From positions 1-64,000 of the forward strand of contig CAJBYO010000013.1 in NCBI GenBank assembly GCA_903959905.1: a stretch of 64,000 nucleotides of DNA, in the 5' to 3' direction. This document shows positions 34,171-43,395 of this stretch, in pieces. Position 1 is the first letter of the stretch, and each line of letters starts with the position of its first letter. The notes below the pieces were generated by a model that was not told the DNA's origin, did no database searches, and saw only the letters and a program-made list of their open reading frames with translations. Source of the DNA: an uncultured Bacteroidales bacterium. GTDB taxonomy: Bacteria; Bacteroidota; Bacteroidia; Bacteroidales; FEN-979. Both the position numbers and the translations under genes were made by a program.

Positions 34171-34788
34171 CTTCCCAAACTTAACAAACTTCTCACTCTT
34201 CGTCATGCAAAACGCGCAAGAAGCCTCCGGCATAGCCGTGTTATATGTATTTCCGCATTTCGGGCAAACCCAGTAAACTTTTGGAAAGCTGTCCGTTTTT
34301 TTTGCATCCAGTGCATTCAACGCATTCTGGTACATCACCTGGTGCTTTTTTTCGGTATCCATAGCCCATCTGAATGATTTGGAGGCTGATGCAACATCTT
34401 CAGACGTTGAAGTGGCAATAAACCCGGGATACATGGTTGTCATTTCATATGTTTCCCCTTTGATGGCATCGTCGAGGTTTTCCCTGGTCGTTTTAACTTT
34501 GAATTCGGGTGTTACCGGGTCAACTTTCTGGCCTAACGTTTCAAGGACAGTGCGGTGATTGGCGGCGTGAATCTTTTCAGACCTGGAGGTGGCTTCAAAC
34601 ATGGTTGCGATCTGGAGGAGACCTTCTGATTTTGCCTGCAGTGCGTATGCAGTGTATTTTGCACTTGCTGTGGATTCTCCTTTGAAGGCTGCCCTGAGGT
34701 TTTCAACGGTCTTGTCATTTCCGGCGGCGATCATCTGTTGCCCTGCTCCCAGCATGAGTGCGAGACAAATTAAAATCATTTTTTTCAT
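34168..34788 (-). CDS. Exported rubrerythrin family protein
   Basis: The 206-residue protein has a diiron ferritin-like domain with the expected Glu/His ligand segments (GESTASAKYTAYA, EATSRSEKIHAANH, KGETYEMTTMYPGF, DTEKKHQ). A C-terminal rubredoxin-like knuckle follows (CPKCG ... CAFC, about 178-195). Rubrerythrins reduce hydrogen peroxide. The start at 34788 gives a clean signal peptide (KKMILICLALMLGAGQQMIA, cut near AAG), which most rubrerythrins lack, so a periplasmic location is likely. An extended upstream frame is rejected because it reads into a 7-bp repeat. The stop codon is embedded in array R4b. Confidence 0.88.
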   Translation of the reverse strand: MKKMILICLALMLGAGQQMIAAGNDKTVENLRAAFKGESTASAKYTAYALQAKSEGLLQIATMFEATSRSEKIHAANHRTVLETLGQKVDPVTPEFKVKTTRENLDDAIKGETYEMTTMYPGFIATSTSEDVASASKSFRWAMDTEKKHQVMYQNALNALDAKKTDSFPKVYWVCPKCGNTYNTAMPEASCAFCMTKSEKFVKFGK

Positions 34789-34882
34789 AGAACCTGTTTT
34801 AGTAAAAGTGAAGTATCTGTATAGTTTCAAAATAGCTTTGCAGAAAAAAAGAACCCTCGAATTTCTCCAACAACACCCATCC

Positions 34883-34959
34883 GTCACCCTTCACGCGTCA
34901 CCTGTCACCTGTCACCTGTCACGCGTCACCTGTCACCTGTCACGCGTCACGCTTCACAA
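34883..34959 (-). repeat. 7-bp tandem array, family R5, copy a
   Basis: On the minus strand: TTGTGAA, GCGTGAC, GCGTGAC, AGGTGAC, AGGTGAC and so on, eleven 7-mers in exact phase. The stop codon of the DUF2231 gene is the TGA of unit 1. Because the period is 7 and each unit holds a TGA, stops occur in all three frames. Confidence 0.9.
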
Positions 34960-35382
34960 CCCAATCATATACTCAATCACCAGTGTCCCTCCAAGGTAGC
35001 CCGTAATGGAAACAAATACGAAGGCAACGAAATACAGGGTCAGTGAAAGATAACGCATACCGGCAGTTTCTTTTTGCAGGTAAGTGATCGCAATCCGGAA
35101 AACGGTTGAAATAATGATGGAAATCAGGGTCATCGTGGCATACAATTGATGTTTCTCGCGCATGATGCCTGCTTCTCCCTCCATCGGGCTGGTGAAAAAA
35201 TACCCGGAGCCAAATGCGAAAATTGCCCCTGCCATGCCGATGATCTGCAGCCAGTAACCCGTTTTTGACAGGCACGGATCTTTTTTGATAATCATGGAGA
35301 AGAGGTCAAACAGGAAACCCACCGTGATGATAGCGATCGGAAAGTGCACCAGCATCGGGTGAAAGTGAGTTGAATTGAGCAT
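34954..35382 (-). CDS. DUF2231-type small membrane protein
   Basis: This 142-residue protein has four hydrophobic helices and an N-terminal histidine-containing motif (HFHPMLVHFPIA, 6-17) typical of DUF2231 membrane proteins. The paired histidines near the membrane face suggest a haem or metal role, but this is not established. A full Bacteroidota promoter (35400-35432) precedes it, divergent from dnaE. The stop codon is inside array R5a. Confidence 0.8.
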   Translation of the reverse strand: MLNSTHFHPMLVHFPIAIITVGFLFDLFSMIIKKDPCLSKTGYWLQIIGMAGAIFAFGSGYFFTSPMEGEAGIMREKHQLYATMTLISIIISTVFRIAITYLQKETAGMRYLSLTLYFVAFVFVSITGYLGGTLVIEYMIGL

Positions 35383-35399
35383 GGTTGTTTATTTTTTAA

Positions 35400-35432
35400 C
35401 AAAGATACGCCAAAAAGTAATTTATCAACAAA
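35400..35432 (-). promoter_or_regulatory. Complete Bacteroidota promoter of DUF2231 gene
   Basis: On the minus strand TTTG (35432-35429), a 21-nt spacer, then TATCTTTG (35407-35400): an exact match to the TTTG/TAnnTTTG consensus. The ATG is 18 nt downstream of the -7 element. Confidence 0.75.
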
Positions 35433-35500
35433 GGCATTTCGGAGCGGATTTTCAAATAATTTTACAAGCCCGTTCCACACGCATTATTTTTCCCTGTTCC

Positions 35501-38500
35501 ATGGTAGATTTTATTCATTTACACTTACATACACAATATTCTATCCTTGATGGAGCCTGCCGTATTAAAGAAATGGTTGGCAAAGCGGTATCGTTGGGGA
35601 TGAGGGGAGGTGCCGTGACCGATCATGGAAATTTGTTCGGGATCATGGAGTTTGCGGAGGTGGCTGCAAAGCAAACGGGATTTAAACCGATATTCGGGTG
35701 CGAAACCTATGTTGCCAGGCGGAGCAGGTTTGAAAAAACAGAGATGGTTGACCGGAAAGGCGACCATCTTATCTTACTGGCAAAAAATGCCACAGGTTAT
35801 AAAAATCTGCTCAAACTGATCTCCCTTTCATGGATTGAAGGCCATTATTACAAGCCACGCATTGACAGGGAACTGCTGAAACAGCATCATGATGGTTTGA
35901 TCGCCTCCTCAGCATGCCTTGCCGGAGAAATACCCAGGGCCATACAGGCAGGGAATATTGCAAAGGCTGAACAGGCTATCCTTGAATATAAGGAGCTTTT
36001 CGGCGATGATTTTTACCTGGAACTGATGCGCCACCCGGCTACAGATCCCACACGGGATGAAGATGTATACCAGCGCCAGATGGTGGTGGGCGATGAACTG
36101 ATAAAACTTTCCAGGAAACACAATGTGAAGTTGCTGGCTACCAATGACGTTCACTTTCTGAATGAGGCTGATGCCGATGCCCACGACCGGCTTCTGTGCG
36201 TGAATACCGGTAAATTCATGGATGATGTTGACCGGATGCGCTATACCGGGCAGGAATGGTTCAAGTCGAAGGAGGAGATGAACAAACTCTTCGCCGATAT
36301 CCCGGAAGCGCTCGAGAATACCATTGAAGTTCTTGATAAGGTTGAAGTGTACAGCCTTAGAAAGGACCCCATCATGCCCGATTTCCCGCTACCCGAAGGC
36401 TTTACCGATCCCGATGAATTCCTGAGGCACATCACCTATGAAGGGGCACAGAAACGTTACCCGGAGATAACACCTGAAATAGAAGAGCGAATAGATTTTG
36501 AACTGGCCACAATTAAAAAGATGGGCTATCCGGGTTACTTCCTGATCGTCCAGGATTTTCTGAATGCCGCCCGCGCCATGGGTGTATCGGTCGGACCGGG
36601 CCGTGGCTCTGCAGCCGGATCTGTTGTTGCCTTCTGCACCCGGATCACCGATGTTGATCCATTAAGGTTTGACCTGCTTTTTGAGCGGTTCCTGAACCCC
36701 GACCGAATCTCTATGCCGGATATCGACATTGACTTTGATGAAGACGGACGCGACCGTGTGTTAAAATGGGTCGTGAATAAATACGGGCAGGACAAAGTGG
36801 CCCAGGTCATCACCTTTGGCACCATGGCGGCAAAAGGGGCCATCAGGGATGTTGGGAGGGTTCAGCGCCTGCCGCTCGACGAAGTAAGCCGCCTCACTAA
36901 AATGATTCCCAACCGGCCGGGTGTTACCTTGAAATCGGCATACGAAGAGGTGCCTGAACTAAAAGCTGCCCGCACCTCATCAAACAAACTGATCGCCGAA
37001 ACCCTCCGTTTTGCTGAAAGCCTTGAGGGGTCTGTGCGGCAAACCGGTATCCATGCATGCGGTATCATCATAGGCCGCGACAATCTCATAGAACATATCC
37101 CGATCACCACCTCCAAGGAATCGGATCTGAAAGTTACCCAGTATGACGGGGAGTTCATCGAAAAGGTAGGCATGCTCAAGATGGATTTCCTCGGATTGAA
37201 AACACTTTCCATTATCAAGGATGCGGTACAGAATATCCGTGACTCACATGATGTGGAAGTTGACCCGGAGTCGCTCTCCTTTGATGATGCAAAGACATAC
37301 GAGCTCTTCAGCGCGGCTAAAACCACGGGGATATTCCAGTTTGAGTCGGATGGCATGAAGAAATACCTCCGTGACCTTAAGCCCAACAAGATAGAGGACC
37401 TGATCGCCATGAATGCCTTGTACCGGCCGGGTCCGATGGATTATATCCCAAGTTTTATCGCACGCAAGCATGGCAGGGAAAAGATCGTTTATGATATCCC
37501 TGTGATGGACAAATTCCTGAAAGATACCTACGGCATCACGGTGTACCAGGAGCAGGTCATGTTGCTTTCGCAGGAACTGGCGGGCTTTACCAAGGGTATG
37601 GCCGACTCGCTCAGAAAGGCCATGGGCAAAAAGATTGAGGCCATGATGGACGAACTGCGGCCAAAATTCTTCGACGGGTGCCAGCAGAATGGCCATGACC
37701 TGGCCGTTGTCACCAAAATCTGGAAGGACTGGGAGGCGTTTGCCAACTACGCCTTCAATAAGTCGCATTCAACCTGCTATGCCTATGTGGCTTACCGCAT
37801 GGCATGGCTGAAGGCACATTACCCTGCTGAATTCATGGCGGCTGTGCTCAGCAGGAACCTCAATGATCTTAAAGAAATCACACTGTTCCTCGACGAATGC
37901 AAGCGCATGCACATCCCGGTGCTCGGGCCTGATGTGAATGAAAGCTCATCGGCATTCGTCGCCAACAAAAGAGGGGAGATCCGCTTCGGCATGGCAGGCA
38001 TTAAAAATGTTGGTGAAGCCGCCGTGAAAAGTATTGTTGCCGAACGTATTGCCAATGGCCCATACACAGATATTTTCGACCTGACACGCAGGGTAAATTC
38101 GCACATGGTGAATAAGCGGTGCCTTGAATCACTCGCCAGGGCCGGTGCTTTTGATTGCTTTGAAAATACCCACAGGGCCCAGTATTTTTTTCAGCAGGAC
38201 AGCGATGAAATCATATTCCTTGAAAAGATCATCCGGCATGCAACAGATTACCATGCCAGGAAGGATTCCATCCAGCAGTCGCTGTTTGGCGAGGCTGAGG
38301 AGGTTCACTTTAAAGAGCTTGCATTGCCTGAATGCCGGCCCTGGACAAAACTGGAGCAGCTGAAATTCGAGAAGGATGTCACCGGCTTTTATATGAGCGG
38401 TCACCCGCTTGACGATTACAAGTTTGAGATGGACCAGTTCTGCAGCAAAACAATTGAAGACCTGAAGCAGGATTTAAGGCCGCTGAAAGGAAAGGACATC

Positions 38501-39001
38501 AGTTTTGCAGGGATTGTGATCGAGGCCAATCATAAAGTCGGAAAAACAGGGAAGCCTTATGGCTCCTTTATGGTGGAAGATTATTACAACTTTATTTCAA
38601 TCACCATGTTTTCGGAAGATTACCTGAAGTGGAGGCATATGCTCGACGAGGGGCAGTACGTATTCCTCAAGGCACGGATAGAATCCCGGTTCGACAATCC
38701 CGACCAGATGACCATCCGGATAAGCCAGGTTATACTTCTGTCCGACGTCATGGAGAAATTTTCAAAAGTGCTGTCTCTCACCATGACCCTCAATGCACTG
38801 GCGGTTGATGTCATTCACAAGCTGCACAAAACCGCAAAAAAATGCAAAGGGAACTGCCGCCTGCGCATCAGGATCCATGACCCGGAAGAGAATATCACCA
38901 TCGATCTTCCGTCAAAAACATACCGTGTGAATCCCAAGGAGATGATCTACGAGCTGGCCGAGATCCCGGAAATACATGTGCGGGTATTTGGGGATAGCTG
39001 A
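35501..39001 (+). CDS. dnaE: DNA polymerase III subunit alpha
   Basis: The 1166-residue replicative polymerase has an N-terminal PHP domain (HLHLHTQYSILDGA, 6-19; VTDHGNLFG). The polymerase core has the catalytic acidic motif PDIDIDFDEDGRD (about 405-417) and GPGRGSAAGSVV just before it. The HhH/beta-binding region follows, and a C-terminal OB fold lies near residues 1000-1080 (GKDISFAGIVIE). The ATG at 35501 is chosen because the protein begins MVDFIHLHLHT as in the family; an upstream start would add 42 unsupported residues. trxA follows after 200 nt, a linkage often seen in Bacteroidota. Two short-repeat arrays follow the stop. Confidence 0.96.
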   Translation: MVDFIHLHLHTQYSILDGACRIKEMVGKAVSLGMRGGAVTDHGNLFGIMEFAEVAAKQTGFKPIFGCETYVARRSRFEKTEMVDRKGDHLILLAKNATGYKNLLKLISLSWIEGHYYKPRIDRELLKQHHDGLIASSACLAGEIPRAIQAGNIAKAEQAILEYKELFGDDFYLELMRHPATDPTRDEDVYQRQMVVGDELIKLSRKHNVKLLATNDVHFLNEADADAHDRLLCVNTGKFMDDVDRMRYTGQEWFKSKEEMNKLFADIPEALENTIEVLDKVEVYSLRKDPIMPDFPLPEGFTDPDEFLRHITYEGAQKRYPEITPEIEERIDFELATIKKMGYPGYFLIVQDFLNAARAMGVSVGPGRGSAAGSVVAFCTRITDVDPLRFDLLFERFLNPDRISMPDIDIDFDEDGRDRVLKWVVNKYGQDKVAQVITFGTMAAKGAIRDVGRVQRLPLDEVSRLTKMIPNRPGVTLKSAYEEVPELKAARTSSNKLIAETLRFAESLEGSVRQTGIHACGIIIGRDNLIEHIPITTSKESDLKVTQYDGEFIEKVGMLKMDFLGLKTLSIIKDAVQNIRDSHDVEVDPESLSFDDAKTYELFSAAKTTGIFQFESDGMKKYLRDLKPNKIEDLIAMNALYRPGPMDYIPSFIARKHGREKIVYDIPVMDKFLKDTYGITVYQEQVMLLSQELAGFTKGMADSLRKAMGKKIEAMMDELRPKFFDGCQQNGHDLAVVTKIWKDWEAFANYAFNKSHSTCYAYVAYRMAWLKAHYPAEFMAAVLSRNLNDLKEITLFLDECKRMHIPVLGPDVNESSSAFVANKRGEIRFGMAGIKNVGEAAVKSIVAERIANGPYTDIFDLTRRVNSHMVNKRCLESLARAGAFDCFENTHRAQYFFQQDSDEIIFLEKIIRHATDYHARKDSIQQSLFGEAEEVHFKELALPECRPWTKLEQLKFEKDVTGFYMSGHPLDDYKFEMDQFCSKTIEDLKQDLRPLKGKDISFAGIVIEANHKVGKTGKPYGSFMVEDYYNFISITMFSEDYLKWRHMLDEGQYVFLKARIESRFDNPDQMTIRISQVILLSDVMEKFSKVLSLTMTLNALAVDVIHKLHKTAKKCKGNCRLRIRIHDPEENITIDLPSKTYRVNPKEMIYELAEIPEIHVRVFGDS

Positions 39002-39006
39002 GGTGC

Positions 39007-39056
39007 AAATGACAAATGACAAGTGACAAGTGACGAATGACGAATGACAAATGAGG
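39007..39056 (+). repeat. 7-bp tandem array, family R5, copy b
   Basis: AAATGAC, AAATGAC, AAGTGAC, AAGTGAC, GAATGAC, GAATGAC, AAATGAG: seven 7-mers starting 6 nt after the dnaE stop. Like R5a, every unit contains TGA. Confidence 0.85.
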
Positions 39057-39108
39057 CGTCCGCCCGTCCGCCTGTCCGCCTGTCCGCCTGTCCGCTTGTC
39101 CGTCCGTT
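39056..39108 (-). repeat. 8-bp tandem array, family R4, copy c
   Basis: On the minus strand, GGACAAGC, GGACAGGC, GGACAGGC, GGACAGGC, GGACGGGC form about six units. It directly follows R5b, giving a composite of two array families between dnaE and trxA. Confidence 0.85.
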
Positions 39109-39156
39109 CACATTTTCTATTTCCCACCCACTCGCCTAAATCTTAATCCTTTTTTG

Positions 39157-39164
39157 TAATTTAG
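39157..39164 (+). promoter_or_regulatory. -7-like element (TAATTTAG) of trxA
   Basis: TAATTTAG differs from TAnnTTTG at one position and lies 38 nt before the trxA ATG. Confidence 0.4.
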
Positions 39165-39201
39165 CACCCTGAAATAATCACCCTATATAAAGTATATTCC
39201 T

Positions 39202-39519
39202 ATGTTCGAAACACTCACGGATTCAAATTTTGAGGAAATTATTGTCAAGAGCGATAAGCTTGCACTTGTTGACTTATCAGCCGAATGGTGTGGCCCCTGC
39301 CGCATGGTATCACCAATCATTCATGAACTTGCTGCCGAATATGAAGGCCGGATCGTTGCCGGGGAGCTCAATGTGGATGAAAATCCTGCCATTACTGCCA
39401 AATACAAGGTTAGGAACATTCCTACTGTTCTCTTCATCAAAGGTGGCGAAGTCGTTGACAAACAGGTTGGTTCTGTTCCCAAGGCCTCCTATAAAGCCAT
39501 GATTGAAAAGTATATTTAA
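39202..39519 (+). CDS. trxA: Thioredoxin
   Basis: This 105-residue cytoplasmic thioredoxin has the redox motif WCGPC (29-33) and the cis-proline loop NIPT (about 74-77), with normal length and no signal peptide. It reduces protein disulfides. Its stop codon TAA runs into array R6a, which ends one base before the next gene. Confidence 0.96.
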   Translation: MFETLTDSNFEEIIVKSDKLALVDLSAEWCGPCRMVSPIIHELAAEYEGRIVAGELNVDENPAITAKYKVRNIPTVLFIKGGEVVDKQVGSVPKASYKAMIEKYI

Positions 39520-39550
39520 AGTAGCGAAATAGCGAAGTAGCGAAATACAG
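39519..39550 (+). repeat. 8-bp tandem array, family R6, copy a (AAGTAGCG)
   Basis: AAGTAGCG, AAATAGCG, AAGTAGCG, AAATACAG: four 8-mers. The first overlaps the last base of the trxA stop codon, and the array ends one base before the DUF58 ATG, so it is the whole intergenic gap. Each of the first three units contains TAG, so stops occur in all frames. Confidence 0.85.
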
Positions 39551-39551
39551 T

Positions 39552-40487
39552 ATGGCTTTTACCCTGGATCAAACCCGTCTGGAGCAGTTTTCCTCCCTTG
39601 AATTCCTTGCCCGCCAGGTGGTTGAGGGATTCATAACCGGTTTGCATAAAAGCCCGTTCCATGGGTTCAGTGTTGAGTTTGCAGAACACCGGCTGTATAA
39701 CGCCGGGGAGTCTATCCGCTCTATTGACTGGAAACTTTATGGCCGTACCGACCGGCTGTATACCAAGCGGTATGAAGAGGAGACCAACCTGCGCTGCCAG
39801 GTTTTCATTGACAACTCATCTTCAATGTATTACCCTGTGCTGTCAAAACCTGACATCAACAATCCCAATAAGATTACATTTTCAGTTTACGTTGCAGCAG
39901 CCCTGATCTACCTTTTCCGCAAGCAAAGGGATGCTGCAGGGATCAGTGTGTTCTCTGACAGTGTTGAATTGCACACGCAAACAAAATCAAACCCTGTACA
40001 CCACCGTTACCTCTACGCTGAGCTTGAAAAGCTGCTGGTGCCAAGGCCTCCCGATGAACATAAAGGGACCAGCGTGGCCCGCACGATTCATGAACTGGCT
40101 GAACGCATCCATAAGCGGTCGCTGGTGATTATTTTCAGCGACATGTTTGATAAAACTTCACAACCTGAAGAGTTGTTTTCAGCGCTGCAGCACCTGAAGC
40201 ACAACAAACATGAGGTGATCCTCTTTCATGTTGTTGACAAGAGCAAGGAGTTTGACTTTGATTTTGATGACCGTCCCTATAAATTCATTGATATTGAAAC
40301 GGGCGAACAACTGAAAGTTCATCCCTCAAAACTCAGGGAAAAGTATATTGAATCGCTGACCACTTTCAGGAATGAACTGAAGCTTCGTTGCGGCCAGTAT
40401 CACATTGATCTGCTTGAAGCAGATATCAATGCCGGGTTTGAACAGGTGTTGCTCCCTTACCTTGTGAAACGGAGCAAGTTGTTTTAA
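39552..40487 (+). CDS. DUF58 domain-containing protein
   Basis: The 311-residue soluble protein has the DUF58 signature YNAGESIRSIDWKLYGRTDR (about 50-69) and a VWA-like fold with MIDAS-type DNSSSM near residue 93. DUF58 proteins work with MoxR AAA ATPases and BatA/B-type membrane proteins in a chaperone-like system of Bacteroidota. The MoxR gene is not next to it in this window, but a BatA-like gene is at 25814-27880. It may be co-transcribed with trxA (32-nt gap made of repeat R6a). Confidence 0.9.
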   Translation: MAFTLDQTRLEQFSSLEFLARQVVEGFITGLHKSPFHGFSVEFAEHRLYNAGESIRSIDWKLYGRTDRLYTKRYEEETNLRCQVFIDNSSSMYYPVLSKPDINNPNKITFSVYVAAALIYLFRKQRDAAGISVFSDSVELHTQTKSNPVHHRYLYAELEKLLVPRPPDEHKGTSVARTIHELAERIHKRSLVIIFSDMFDKTSQPEELFSALQHLKHNKHEVILFHVVDKSKEFDFDFDDRPYKFIDIETGEQLKVHPSKLREKYIESLTTFRNELKLRCGQYHIDLLEADINAGFEQVLLPYLVKRSKLF

Positions 40488-40523
40488 CCTGCCCTGATTT
40501 TTACTAAATTTGCCGCTCAGATA

Positions 40524-40563
40524 TAGTAGCGAAGTAGCGAAATGGCGAAGTAGCGAAATATAA
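40524..40563 (+). repeat. 8-bp tandem array, family R6, copy b
   Basis: TAGTAGCG, AAGTAGCG, AAATGGCG, AAGTAGCG, AAATATAA: five 8-mers, 36 nt after the DUF58 stop and before valS. TAACGA/TCGTTA arms just downstream could form a weak hairpin. Confidence 0.8.
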
Positions 40564-40625
40564 CGACGCTGCACTTTGCAATTTCGTTATTTTACTTTTT
40601 GTTAATCATGTTAAAGGATAAAAAT

Positions 40626-43259
40626 ATGGAAATTGCCTCTAAATACGATCCTTCGGGAGTTGAGGATAAATGGTATGATTTCTGGATGAAACAGGGTTTC
40701 TTCCACTCGGAGCCCGATGAACGGGAACCTTACTGCATTGTGATCCCTCCGCCAAATGTAACTGGGGTGCTCCACATGGGCCATATGCTGAACAATTCGA
40801 TCCAGGATATCCTGGTTCGCAGGGCACGCATGCTGGGTAAAAATGCCTGCTGGGTGCCGGGAACCGATCACGCATCCATTGCCACTGAAGCGAAAGTCGT
40901 TGCCAAACTGAGGGAACAGGGTATTGACAAGGCAAGCCTATCACGCGAACAGTTCCTTGAACATGCCTGGGAATGGAAAACCAAGCATGGTGGCATTATC
41001 CTTGACCAGCTTAAAAAACTCGGTGCTTCCTGCGACTGGGAGCGGACCCGGTTTACCATGGACGAGGCCCTGTACGATTCTGTAATTGATGTTTTTATTG
41101 ACCTGTATAACAAAGGCTTGATTTACCGCGGAATACGGATGGTGAACTGGGATCCGAAAGCGCTTACTGCCGTTTCAGATGAAGAGGTGAACTATAAGGA
41201 GGTCAATTCAAAACTTTATTTTGTGCGGTATAAAGTTGAAGGGTCTGCGGATGAGTGGATCACGATTGCCACCACCCGCCCTGAAACAATTCTTGGCGAT
41301 ACCGCAATTTGTGTTCATCCCGATGACGAGCGCTATTTCCACCTCCGCGGCAAACGCATTCTTGTGCCGCTGATCAACCGCTCGGTTCCGATGATCTTTG
41401 ATGAATATGTTGACCGGGAGTTTGGCACCGGGGCGCTCAAGGTGACCCCTGCGCATGATATTAACGACTATAACCTTGGATTAAAGCACAAGCTGGAAGT
41501 GATTGATACCTTCAACCCGAACGGTACCATGAGCCAGGCTGCACAGCTGTTTATCGGTGAAGACCGGTTTGCCGTGCGCCGGAAAATGGCTGAAGAATTA
41601 AAGAACACCGGACATATCGTTAAAATTGAAGAGTATAAGAACAAAGTAGGCTATTCTGAGCGTACGGATGAGGTAATTGAGCCACGCATCTCGGTGCAGT
41701 GGTTCATGAAGATGAAAGAGCTCGCAAAACCTGCGCTTGACATGGTTGAGGATGATACGATCCTGTTCCATCCCGCCAAGTATAAGAATATGTACCGCCA
41801 CTGGATGTCAAATGTGACCGACTGGTGTATCTCACGCCAGCTGTGGTGGGGACAGCGTATCCCGGCATATTATCTTCCCAATGGTGAGTATATCGTGGCC
41901 AGATCACCGGAGGAAGCACTGGACATTGCAAACGGTAAAGATCAAAAGGTTAAGTTTACGCTGGCTGACCTCCGGCAGGATGAGGATGTTCTGGATACCT
42001 GGTTTTCGAGCTGGTTATGGCCAATTTCTGTCTTTGACGGCATCAGGAAGCCTGACAATCCCGATATCAAATACTATTATCCTACGAATGACCTGATCAC
42101 AGCCCCGGAAATTATCTTTTTCTGGGTGGCCAGGATGATCATGGCAGGTTGGGAGTACCGAAAGGCTATCCCGTTCAAAAATGTTTATTTCACAGGGATC
42201 GTCCGCGATAAACAGGGCCGAAAGATGTCCAAATCACTTGGCAACTCTCCCGAACCCCTTGACCTGATCAGTAAAAACGGGGCAGATGCCGTTCGTGTAG
42301 GGATGCTTTTATGCTCCCCGGCAGGGAACGACCTGCTGTATGATGATGCATTGATTGAACAGGGGCGAAATTTCTGCAATAAACTGTGGAATGCAATGCG
42401 CCTTGTGAAAGGCTGGCCCGTGGATGAATCAATTGCCCAAACCGACGTGAATAAAATTTCAGTTGAATGGTTTGACTCCTCGTTTAATGCGGCTTTACAA
42501 AATATCAATGCACTCTATGATGACTATCGTTTATCAGAGGCATTGATGGCAACCTATAAGCTGGTGTGGGACGATTTCTGCTCATGGTTCCTGGAGATGA
42601 TCAAACCTGCATACCAGCAGCCGATTGACAGGCCAACCTATGAGGCTGTTACGGGTTACTTTGAGAAACTCCTGAAAGTTCTCCATCCGTTCATGCCCTT
42701 TATCACCGAGGAGATCTGGCAAATCCTTGAAGAGAGGAATCCGGGTGAGTCCATCATGCTTAGCAGTCAGCCAGTGGTTGGCAAATTCAACCAGGAACTG
42801 CTCGACAAGTTCACATTTGCCGAAGAGGTGATCATGGCCATCAGGAATGTGAGGAAAGAAAAGAACATTCCGCAAAAAGATGCCATCAGGCTCTTTATCC
42901 GCAAGAATAACAACGAAACATCTGACACCACGTTTGACAACCTGGTTGGGAAGCTGTGCAATGTGAGCGAACTGGCTTATGTGGAAGAGAAAACCGATGG
43001 GTGCCTTTCATTCGTGGTTGGATCTACCGAATTTTTCATCCCGCTAAGCGGTACCATTGATGTTGCTGAAGAGCTTAAAAAGCTGGAAGCTGAACATGCC
43101 TATACAACCGGTTTCCTTGCGAAGGTTATGCAGAAGCTTGGCAATGAAAGTTTTGTGAAAAATGCACCTCCTGCTGTAATTGACGCCGAGCGTAAAAAGC
43201 AGGAAGATGCAGACGCCCGTATCCGGGTGCTGGAGGAGCAGATTAAGAGTCTTCGGTAA
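40626..43259 (+). CDS. valS: Valine--tRNA ligase
   Basis: The 877-residue class I aminoacyl-tRNA synthetase charges tRNA-Val. The HIGH-type motif in [15 protein letters not shown] lies near residues 40-54, the KMSKS motif in [13 protein letters not shown] near 531-543, and the editing (CP1) domain lies between them. A C-terminal coiled coil (from [19 protein letters not shown]) completes the protein. I chose the ATG at 40626 ([20 protein letters not shown]); an ATG at 40608 is also possible. Repeat-terminator R1c follows the stop by 2 nt. Confidence 0.96.
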   Translation: MEIASKYDPSGVEDKWYDFWMKQGFFHSEPDEREPYCIVIPPPNVTGVLHMGHMLNNSIQDILVRRARMLGKNACWVPGTDHASIATEAKVVAKLREQGIDKASLSREQFLEHAWEWKTKHGGIILDQLKKLGASCDWERTRFTMDEALYDSVIDVFIDLYNKGLIYRGIRMVNWDPKALTAVSDEEVNYKEVNSKLYFVRYKVEGSADEWITIATTRPETILGDTAICVHPDDERYFHLRGKRILVPLINRSVPMIFDEYVDREFGTGALKVTPAHDINDYNLGLKHKLEVIDTFNPNGTMSQAAQLFIGEDRFAVRRKMAEELKNTGHIVKIEEYKNKVGYSERTDEVIEPRISVQWFMKMKELAKPALDMVEDDTILFHPAKYKNMYRHWMSNVTDWCISRQLWWGQRIPAYYLPNGEYIVARSPEEALDIANGKDQKVKFTLADLRQDEDVLDTWFSSWLWPISVFDGIRKPDNPDIKYYYPTNDLITAPEIIFFWVARMIMAGWEYRKAIPFKNVYFTGIVRDKQGRKMSKSLGNSPEPLDLISKNGADAVRVGMLLCSPAGNDLLYDDALIEQGRNFCNKLWNAMRLVKGWPVDESIAQTDVNKISVEWFDSSFNAALQNINALYDDYRLSEALMATYKLVWDDFCSWFLEMIKPAYQQPIDRPTYEAVTGYFEKLLKVLHPFMPFITEEIWQILEERNPGESIMLSSQPVVGKFNQELLDKFTFAEEVIMAIRNVRKEKNIPQKDAIRLFIRKNNNETSDTTFDNLVGKLCNVSELAYVEEKTDGCLSFVVGSTEFFIPLSGTIDVAEELKKLEAEHAYTTGFLAKVMQKLGNESFVKNAPPAVIDAERKKQEDADARIRVLEEQIKSLR

Positions 43260-43261
43260 AA

Positions 43262-43377
43262 AACAACCACTAAGGCACGGAGGGCACTCAGGAACACTAA
43301 GTAAGAAGAATATCCGTTTAATAGATCATTCTTAGTGTTTCTAAGTGCCCCCCATGCCTTAGTGGTTGTTTTTTTTA
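43262..43377 (+). terminator. Palindromic repeat R1 (copy c) acting as terminator of valS
   Basis: AACAACCACTAAGGCACGG and CCATGCCTTAGTGGTTGTT pair along the outer stem with one mismatch, with additional inner pairing, and TTTTTT follows. It begins 2 nt after the valS stop and is closely similar to R1b. Confidence 0.85.
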
Positions 43378-43395
43378 ATTCATAAATAGCGATCA

